A stretch of 11,013 bases of DNA from Pseudomonadota bacterium (GTDB lineage Bacteria; Pseudomonadota; Gammaproteobacteria; Burkholderiales; Rhodocyclaceae), in NCBI GenBank assembly GCA_021811225.1, contig JAJZPJ010000085.1, positions 1 to 11,013 of the forward strand, given 5' to 3'. Positions within the stretch are counted from its first letter, which is position 1. Each line of letters starts with the position of its first letter. The translations under genes and the position numbers were made by a program. Below are positions 6,258 through 11,013 of the stretch, piece after piece. The notes beneath the pieces are model-generated. The model had not been told where the DNA came from, searched no databases, and saw only the letters and a program-made list of their open reading frames with translations.

Positions 6258-7304
6258 TTACCCCCCGGCGAAGGCGTCCTTGTTGGCCGCCTTGGTGCGC
6301 GCCTCGGCGCTCGAGACCACGTTGCGCCGGACCAGATCGGTGAGATTCTGGTCCAGGGTCTGCATCCCGACGTTCTGTCCGGTCTGGATCGCGGAATACA
6401 TCTGGGCGATCTTGGCCTCGCGGATCAGGTTGCGGATCGCCGGCGTGCCGATCATGATCTCGTGCGCCGCGACGCGGCCGGAACCATCCTTGGTCTTCAA
6501 CAGCGTCTGCGAGATCACCGCGCGCAGCGATTCCGACAGCATCGAGCGCACCATCTCCTTCTCCGCCGCGGGAAACACGTCGATGATCCGGTCGACGGTT
6601 TTCGCCGCCGAGGAGGTGTGCAGCGTGCCGAACACCAGGTGGCCGGTCTCCGCCGCGGTGAGCGCCAGGCGGATGGTCTCCAGGTCGCGCATTTCGCCGA
6701 CCAGGATCACGTCCGGGTCCTCGCGCAGCGCCGAGCGCAGGGCGTTGGCGAAGGACAGCGTGTGCGGACCGACCTCGCGCTGGTTGATCAGGCATTTCTT
6801 CGACTGATGCACGAACTCGATCGGATCCTCGACGGTGAGGATGTGGCCGTAGTCCTTCTCGTTGATGTAATCGACCATCGCCGCCAGCGTGGTCGATTTG
6901 CCCGAACCGGTGGGTCCGGTCACCAGCACGATGCCGCGCGGCGTCTCGGCGATCTCGCCGAAGATCTTCGGGCAGTGGAGTTCCTCGAGCGAGAGCACCT
7001 TCGACGGAATGGTGCGGAACACCGCGCCGGCGCCGCGCTGCTGAACGAAGGCATTGACGCGGAAGCGCGCCAGGTTGGGCACTTCGAAGGAGAAATCGAT
7101 CTCCAGATTTTCCTCGTAGTGCTTGCGCTGACTGTCGTTCATGATGTCGTAGGCCATCGCGTGCACGTCCTTGTGTTCCATCGCCGGCAGGTTGATCCGG
7201 CGCACGTCGCCATGGACGCGGATCATCGGCGGCAGGCCGGAGGACAGGTGCAGGTCGGAGGCCTTGTTCTTGACGGCGAAGGCGAGCAGTTCGGTGATAT
7301 CCAT
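6258..7304 (-). CDS. pilT: Type IV pilus twitching motility ATPase PilT
   Basis: The main retraction motor of type IV pili, 348 aa, which depolymerises pilin at the inner-membrane base. It carries the PilT hallmarks: ASDLHLSSGLPP at 15-26, Walker A GPTGSGKST at 130-138, the Asp box ILTVEDPIEFVH at 155-166, Walker B DVILVGEMRD at 198-207, the His box TGHLVFGTLHTSS at 220-232, and the PilT-specific AIRNLIRE motif at 289-296 that is needed for retraction. Length matches the family (~345 aa). It is the first gene of a pilT-pilU pair and diverges from yggS across a 65-base spacer. Its own promoter and Shine-Dalgarno sequence are not clear. Confidence 0.97.
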   Translation of the reverse strand: MDITELLAFAVKNKASDLHLSSGLPPMIRVHGDVRRINLPAMEHKDVHAMAYDIMNDSQRKHYEENLEIDFSFEVPNLARFRVNAFVQQRGAGAVFRTIPSKVLSLEELHCPKIFGEIAETPRGIVLVTGPTGSGKSTTLAAMVDYINEKDYGHILTVEDPIEFVHQSKKCLINQREVGPHTLSFANALRSALREDPDVILVGEMRDLETIRLALTAAETGHLVFGTLHTSSAAKTVDRIIDVFPAAEKEMVRSMLSESLRAVISQTLLKTKDGSGRVAAHEIMIGTPAIRNLIREAKIAQMYSAIQTGQNVGMQTLDQNLTDLVRRNVVSSAEARTKAANKDAFAGG

Positions 7305-7338
7305 GTGGCGAGTTTCCCGGAGATGGCCGAGCGGCCGA

Positions 7339-7347
7339 TGCTATACT
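7339..7347 (+). promoter_or_regulatory. Extended -10 promoter for the yggS-proC-yggT-yggU operon
   Basis: TGC directly before TATACT (7342-7347) forms an extended -10 element (TGnTATAaT type, 5 of 6 in the hexamer). No convincing -35 is seen 16-18 bases upstream, which is normal for extended -10 promoters. Transcription would start near 7354, about 16 bases before the yggS ATG. It lies in the 65-base spacer shared with pilT. Confidence 0.5.
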
Positions 7348-7369
7348 GCGGCCGAGGTTTCGGGGCATT

Positions 7370-8068
7370 ATGACCAATATTTCCGCCAACTTGCAAGCCG
7401 TGAACGCGCGGATTTCGGCGGCCGCGAGGGCCGCCGGACGCACCCCGGAATCGGTCCGCCTGCTGGCGGTCTCCAAGACCTGGCCGGCGGCTGCGGTGCG
7501 CGAGGCGGCGGCCTGCGGCCAGCGCGCCTTCGGCGAGAACTATCTGCAGGAGAGCCTGCCGAAGATCGCCGAACTCGCCGACCTCGATCTCGAATGGCAT
7601 TTCATCGGCCCGCTGCAGAGCAACAAGACCCGGGCGGTCGCCGAGCGCTTCGACTGGGCGCACGCGATCTGTCGCGAGAAGATCGCGACGCGATTGTCGG
7701 ACCAGCGCCCGGCCGGGATGCCGCCACTGCGGGTGTGCCTGCAGGTCAATGTCAGCGGCGAGGCGGCGAAGAGCGGCGTCGCGCCTGAACAGGTGCCGGC
7801 GCTGGCGCGCGCCGTCGCCGTCCTGCCCGGCCTCGAGCTGCGCGGCCTGATGGCCATCCCCGAGGCGAGCGACGACACCGCGCTGTTGCGCCGGCGCTAT
7901 GCGCTGCTGCGCGAACTGCTGGCGCGCTTGAATGGCGAAGGCATGGCGCTGGACACGCTGTCGATGGGCATGTCGCACGACCTGGAAGCGGCGATCGCGG
8001 AGGGCGCGACCATCGTCCGGATCGGCACGGCAATCTTCGGGACAAGACTCAAGGAGGGAGCACCATGA
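7370..8068 (+). CDS. yggS: YggS family pyridoxal phosphate homeostasis protein
   Basis: A 232-aa fold-type III PLP-binding protein (YggS/PLPBP/PROSC) with no known catalytic activity, which buffers PLP and affects amino- and keto-acid balance. The PLP-binding lysine is Lys36 in LLAVSKTWP. Other family marks are AFGENYLQE, WHFIGPLQSNKT, LQVNVSGEAAKSG, LRGLMAIPE, LSMGMSHDLEAAI and the phosphate-binding VRIGTAIFG near the C-terminus. Length is normal. It is the first gene of a tight operon, and its stop overlaps the proC start by four bases (ATGA). Placement next to pilT and proC is a widely conserved arrangement in proteobacteria. Confidence 0.95.
   Translation: MTNISANLQAVNARISAAARAAGRTPESVRLLAVSKTWPAAAVREAAACGQRAFGENYLQESLPKIAELADLDLEWHFIGPLQSNKTRAVAERFDWAHAICREKIATRLSDQRPAGMPPLRVCLQVNVSGEAAKSGVAPEQVPALARAVAVLPGLELRGLMAIPEASDDTALLRRRYALLRELLARLNGEGMALDTLSMGMSHDLEAAIAEGATIVRIGTAIFGTRLKEGAP
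8051..8058 (+). promoter_or_regulatory. Strong ribosome binding site of proC inside yggS
   Basis: AAGGAGGG lies in the final codons of yggS, 6 bases before the proC ATG at 8065. It is a near-perfect match to the anti-Shine-Dalgarno sequence and fixes the proC start despite the four-base overlap with yggS. Confidence 0.75.
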
Positions 8069-8877
8069 AAATCACATTCCTGGGCGGCGGCAACATGGCC
8101 AATGCCCTGATCGGCGGCTTGCGCAAGCAGGGCTTCTCGGCCGCCGCCATCCAGGTGGTCGAGCCGCTGGCGGAAAACTGCGAGCGGCTCACCGAGACCT
8201 TCCACGTGCGCTGCTGCGCGGCGGTGGATGAGGCGGCGCTCAATTGCGAGGTGCTGGTGCTGGCGGTCAAGCCGCAACAGATGCGGGCCGCGCTCTCGCC
8301 GCTGGCCGGCAGGCTCACCGGCCAGTTGGTGGTCAGCGTCGCCGCCGGCCTGCGCCTGACCGATATCGGGCGCTGGTTGGGCGGCTACCAACTGCTGGTG
8401 CGGACCATGCCCAACATGGCGGCGCTGATCGGCGAGGGCATCACCGGCCTGTACGCCGATCCCTCGGTCGGACGCGAGGGCCGCGACATGGCCGAGAAGA
8501 TCCTGCGCGCCGTCGGCTCCACCCTGTGGCTGGAGGACGAGGCGCAGATGGATGCGGTCACCGCCGTCTCGGGCAGCGGCCCGGCCTACGTCTTCTACTT
8601 CATCGAAGCGCTGCAGCAGGCGGCCGAGACCCTGGGCTTCGACGCCGCTGCCGCGCGTGCCCTGGCGATCGAGACCTTCGTCGGCGCCTCGCGCCTGGCC
8701 GAACAGAGCCAGGAGGCGATCTCGGTGCTGCGCGAGCGGGTCACCTCCCAGGGCGGCACCACCGAGGCGGCGCTGCTGTCTTTCGCCCGCGACGGCGTTG
8801 CCGCCGGAATCGGCCGCGGCGTCGCCGCGGCCAACGCCCGCGGCCGGGAACTGGGCGAACTGATGGGGAAGGACTGA
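8065..8877 (+). CDS. proC: Pyrroline-5-carboxylate reductase
   Basis: A 270-aa enzyme that reduces 1-pyrroline-5-carboxylate to L-proline with NAD(P)H, the last step of proline synthesis. The N-terminal Rossmann domain has FLGGGNMANALIGG at 5-18, LVLAVKPQQM at 64-73 and VRTMPNMAA at 112-120. The C-terminal dimerisation and active-site domain has TAVSGSGPAYVFYFIEAL at 166-183 and the proC signature ERVTSQGGTTEAAL at 224-237. Length and motifs are complete. It overlaps yggS by four bases and yggT by one, so all are translated from one message. YggS and ProC both touch PLP and amino-acid metabolism, which may explain the linkage. Confidence 0.97.
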   Translation: MKITFLGGGNMANALIGGLRKQGFSAAAIQVVEPLAENCERLTETFHVRCCAAVDEAALNCEVLVLAVKPQQMRAALSPLAGRLTGQLVVSVAAGLRLTDIGRWLGGYQLLVRTMPNMAALIGEGITGLYADPSVGREGRDMAEKILRAVGSTLWLEDEAQMDAVTAVSGSGPAYVFYFIEALQQAAETLGFDAAAARALAIETFVGASRLAEQSQEAISVLRERVTSQGGTTEAALLSFARDGVAAGIGRGVAAANARGRELGELMGKD

Positions 8878-9452
8878 TGCTCGCCCAACTGTTCTACCAG
8901 ATCATCGACTGGCTGTTCAGCTTCTTCACCCTGGCGCTGATCGCGCGCTTCGCCCTGCAATGGAGCCGCGCCCCGTTCCGCAACCCGCTCGGCCAGTTCA
9001 TCGTCGCCGTCACCGACTGGGCGGTGGCGCCGATGCGGCGCGTGATTCCGAGCGCCTTCGGTCTCGATCTCTCCACTTTGTTCCTGGCCTGGCTCGCGCA
9101 GGCGATGTTCCACGGCCTGGTCTATGGCCTGTTCGTTCCGGCCGCCGCAGTCACGCTCCCGGCGGTGCTCAGCCTGGCCTTGCTGGCGCTGCTCGCGACC
9201 GCGCACCTGGCGATCTATCTGCTCATCGCGGCGGTGATCGTCAGCGCGCTGTTGTCCTGGATCAATCCCTACGCGCCGCTGGCGCCGGTGTTCGACGCCA
9301 TCTCCCGCCCCTTCCTGCGCCCGCTGCAGCGGCTGATCCCACCGATCGGCGGGCTCGATCTGTCGCCGCTGGTGCTGCTCTTGATTCTGCAAGTCCTGCT
9401 CTCGGTGCTCGCCTCGGCGCAGCAGGGCCTGTTCCCGCTGTTTCCCGGATGA
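8877..9452 (+). CDS. yggT: YggT family integral membrane protein
   Basis: An inner-membrane protein of 191 aa made of two YGGT repeats. Each repeat has a hydrophobic helix, an NP(x) turn, and an amphipathic stretch ending in IP..(F/G)GLDLS: residues 36-70 (NPLGQF...RRVIPSAFGLDLS) and 130-165 (NPYAPL...QRLIPPIGGLDLS). Further hydrophobic stretches lie at about 8-28, 66-88, 94-125 and 162-180. The role of YggT is not settled; links to osmotic tolerance and cell-envelope or cell-division functions have been suggested for relatives. I chose the ATG at 8877 because it overlaps the proC stop (TGATG) and begins at the family's usual N-terminus. Earlier in-frame codons run through proC. Confidence 0.9.
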   Translation: MLAQLFYQIIDWLFSFFTLALIARFALQWSRAPFRNPLGQFIVAVTDWAVAPMRRVIPSAFGLDLSTLFLAWLAQAMFHGLVYGLFVPAAAVTLPAVLSLALLALLATAHLAIYLLIAAVIVSALLSWINPYAPLAPVFDAISRPFLRPLQRLIPPIGGLDLSPLVLLLILQVLLSVLASAQQGLFPLFPG

Positions 9453-9739
9453 GCGACTGGCTGCGCTCCGACGGCGAGGATGTCCTCTTGAGCCTGCACG
9501 TCCAGCCGGGCGCTAAGAGGAGCGAGCTGGCGGGCATGCACGGCGGAGCGCTGAAGATCCGCCTGGCCGCGTCGCCGGTCGATGGCCGCGCCAACGATTG
9601 CCTGATTGCGTTTCTCGCCGACCGTCTCGATGTGGCCAGGCGCCGCATCGAGCTGGTCGGCGGCGCGAGTTCGCGCGAGAAGCGGGTGCGCATCAGCGGC
9701 ATCGACGCCGCCGCCGCCCGCGCCCGCCTGGTCGATTGA
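9449..9739 (+). CDS. yggU: DUF167 family protein (YggU-like)
   Basis: A small cytoplasmic protein of 96 aa with the DUF167/UPF0235 signatures: LHVQPGAKRSELAG at 16-29, LKIRLAASPVDGRAND at 35-50 and LVGGASSREKRVRI at 69-82. Biochemical function is unknown for the family. The start ATG overlaps the yggT stop by four bases. It is the last gene of the yggS-proC-yggT-yggU operon and converges on the pyrC-like gene 26 bases away. Confidence 0.88.
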   Translation: MSDWLRSDGEDVLLSLHVQPGAKRSELAGMHGGALKIRLAASPVDGRANDCLIAFLADRLDVARRRIELVGGASSREKRVRISGIDAAAARARLVD

Positions 9740-9765
9740 GCCGCAGCCGTCGCTCGCGGCGGCGT

Positions 9766-11013
9766 TCAGTTCCAGGAACCGTCGTAGGCGAGGTGGCCGT
9801 CGATCAGCGTCGCCCGGACCCGCCCGGGCAGCTCCTGGCCCATGAAGGGGGTGTTCTTGCCCTGGCTCTTCAGGGTCTCGCGACTGACCTTGAAACTGGC
9901 CTCGGGGTCGAAGATGCAGATGTCGGCGGCGGCGCCGAGCGTCAGGCTACCGGCCTCGATGCCGAGAATCCCGGCCGGGTCCGAGGTGATCTTGGCGAGC
10001 GCCTGGGGCAGCGGCAGCCCCATCTCGGTCGCCCACTTCAGGGTCAGCGGCAGCAGCAGTTCGAGGCCGGTGGCGCCGGGCTCGGCCTGGTCGAAGGGCA
10101 CCTGCTTGGCGTCGTCGTCCACCGGCGTGTGGTCGGAGCAGACCGCGTTGATCGTGCCGTCCGCGAGCCCGCGGCGCAGCGCGTCGCGGTCGGCCGTGCC
10201 GCGCAGCGGCGGGTCGAGCCGTGCTTGCGGATTGAAATAGCCGATGTCGTGATCGCACAAGTGCAGGTGGTGGATGGCGACGTCGCAGGTGGCGTTGATT
10301 CCGGAACGCCTGGCCGCGGCGATCATCTCCAGCCCGGCGGCGCTGGAGATGCGGGTCAGATGGATCTGGGCGCCGGTCTCCCGGGCGAGCTGCAGGATGG
10401 TCGCCAGGGCGATGGTCTCGGCCGCGACGGGAATGCCTGCGAGGCCCAGTCGCGCCGCCACCTCGCCGTCGTGGGCCACGCCCGAGCGCGCCAGGAAGGG
10501 GTCCTGCGCCTGCAGCCAGACCGGGAAACCGAAGGTCGAGGCGTACTGCAGCGCGCGCTGCAATACCTGGGTGTCGATGATCGCGGCGTTGGCCTGGCCG
10601 AAGGCGACGCAGCCGGCCTCGGCCAGTTCCGCCATCTCGGTCAGGCGTTCGCCGGCGAGCTTCAGGGTCAGCGCCCCGATCGGATAGACATGGCCGAAGG
10701 CGGGCATGCGTGCGCGGTGCCGCAGCATCTCCACCAGTCCCGGCTCGTCCAGCGGCGGATCGGTGTCGGGCGGGCAGGCGAGGCTGGTGATGCCGCCGGC
10801 CGCCGCCGCGGCCATCTCCGACTCCAGCGTCGCCCGGTATTCGAAGCCGGGTTCGCGCAGCCGGGCCGAGAGATCGACCAGGCCGGGACAGACGATGCAG
10901 CCGCTGGCGTCGAGCGTGCCGCCGGTCTCGAATCCCTGCGGCGCTTGGTCGATGCCGACGATGACGCCGCGGGCGATGAACAGGTCGGTGACGCGGTCGA
11001 TGCCCTTGGCCGG
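9766..11013 (-). CDS. pyrC': Non-catalytic dihydroorotase homologue PyrC' (5' end cut by window)
   Basis: The visible part is 415 aa and open at the window edge; probably only about 10-15 N-terminal residues are missing. The overall pattern is that of class I dihydroorotases: VCPGLVDLSARLREPGFE, an ACPPDTDP loop, IHHLHLCDHDI, DPPLRGTADRDAL, CSDHTPVDDDAK, and a C-terminal LTLGAAADICIFDPE followed by NTPFMGQELPGRV. The metal-binding residues are largely gone. HxH is SxR (codons at 10861-10869), the His of HAED is Gln (10510-10512), the His of the HxxHxS segment is Arg (10351-10353), and no Asp stands in the AFGQA segment. The Asp of CSDH remains. Such inactive PyrC' proteins are known in Pseudomonas, where they are needed to assemble active aspartate transcarbamoylase with PyrB. 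By analogy pyrB should lie just upstream, and a working pyrC elsewhere. Confidence 0.88.
   Translation of the reverse strand, partial: PAKGIDRVTDLFIARGVIVGIDQAPQGFETGGTLDASGCIVCPGLVDLSARLREPGFEYRATLESEMAAAAAGGITSLACPPDTDPPLDEPGLVEMLRHRARMPAFGHVYPIGALTLKLAGERLTEMAELAEAGCVAFGQANAAIIDTQVLQRALQYASTFGFPVWLQAQDPFLARSGVAHDGEVAARLGLAGIPVAAETIALATILQLARETGAQIHLTRISSAAGLEMIAAARRSGINATCDVAIHHLHLCDHDIGYFNPQARLDPPLRGTADRDALRRGLADGTINAVCSDHTPVDDDAKQVPFDQAEPGATGLELLLPLTLKWATEMGLPLPQALAKITSDPAGILGIEAGSLTLGAAADICIFDPEASFKVSRETLKSQGKNTPFMGQELPGRVRATLIDGHLAYDGSWN

Noticed and set aside
7305..7369. A minus-strand promoter for pilT in the divergent spacer
   Set aside because: TATAGC can be read on the minus strand opposite the yggS -10 box, but no suitable -35 or extended -10 accompanies it.
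5133..7476. Open frames of about 750 codons on both strands over pilU and pilT
   Set aside because: Both run across two genes with unmistakable ATPase motifs and across their junction. Their translations are repetitive and charged without any family signature.
9740..9765. GC-rich inverted repeat (GCCGC...GCGGC) between yggU and the pyrC-like gene as a bidirectional terminator
   Set aside because: The stem is only 5 bp with an 11-base loop and there is no T-run on either strand.

Overview
The window looks like ordinary chromosomal DNA of a high-GC Gram-negative bacterium. It is most likely a betaproteobacterium of the Rhodocyclales/Nitrosomonadales type. This is inferred from the gene families and gene order (pilU-pilT facing yggS-proC-yggT-yggU, a HemJ-type protoporphyrinogen oxidase, a stand-alone RlmL-like methyltransferase, and a dihydroorotase-like protein of the PyrC' kind). 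I see no insertion sequence, phage gene, CRISPR array, tRNA or rRNA. Coding density is high, and the genes form short overlapping operons.

Layout from left to right. The first 42 bases encode the N-terminal signal peptide of a minus-strand exported protein. A 277-base gap follows, holding about three degenerate tandem palindromic repeats and a long hairpin. Next on the minus strand come pobA (4-hydroxybenzoate 3-monooxygenase) and an iron-sulfur flavoprotein reductase of the AscD/CDP-6-deoxyglucoseen-reductase-like family. Starting only 14 bases from that reductase, a plus-strand operon encodes an atypical SDR protein, HemJ and an RlmL-like rRNA methyltransferase. It converges on the minus-strand pilT-pilU pair, the ATPases that retract type IV pili. 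Divergent from pilT is a tightly overlapped plus-strand operon: yggS (PLP homeostasis), proC (last step of proline synthesis), yggT and yggU (DUF167). The window ends inside a minus-strand gene for a dihydroorotase homologue that has lost nearly all of its metal ligands.

How the genes work together. PobA would turn 4-hydroxybenzoate into protocatechuate for ring cleavage. PilT and PilU power pilus retraction. HemJ serves haem synthesis, and the RlmL-like enzyme modifies 23S rRNA. The metal-ligand-depleted PyrC' is expected to act as a structural partner of aspartate transcarbamoylase (PyrB), whose gene would lie just beyond the right edge.

I do not find a convincing undescribed system. The points most worth a second look are the dead dihydroorotase, the changed coenzyme-selectivity residues in PobA, the SDR protein without its catalytic Tyr/Lys, the very short divergent start region with a possible leaderless promoter, the palindromic repeats beside pobA, and a direct repeat over the pobA promoter.
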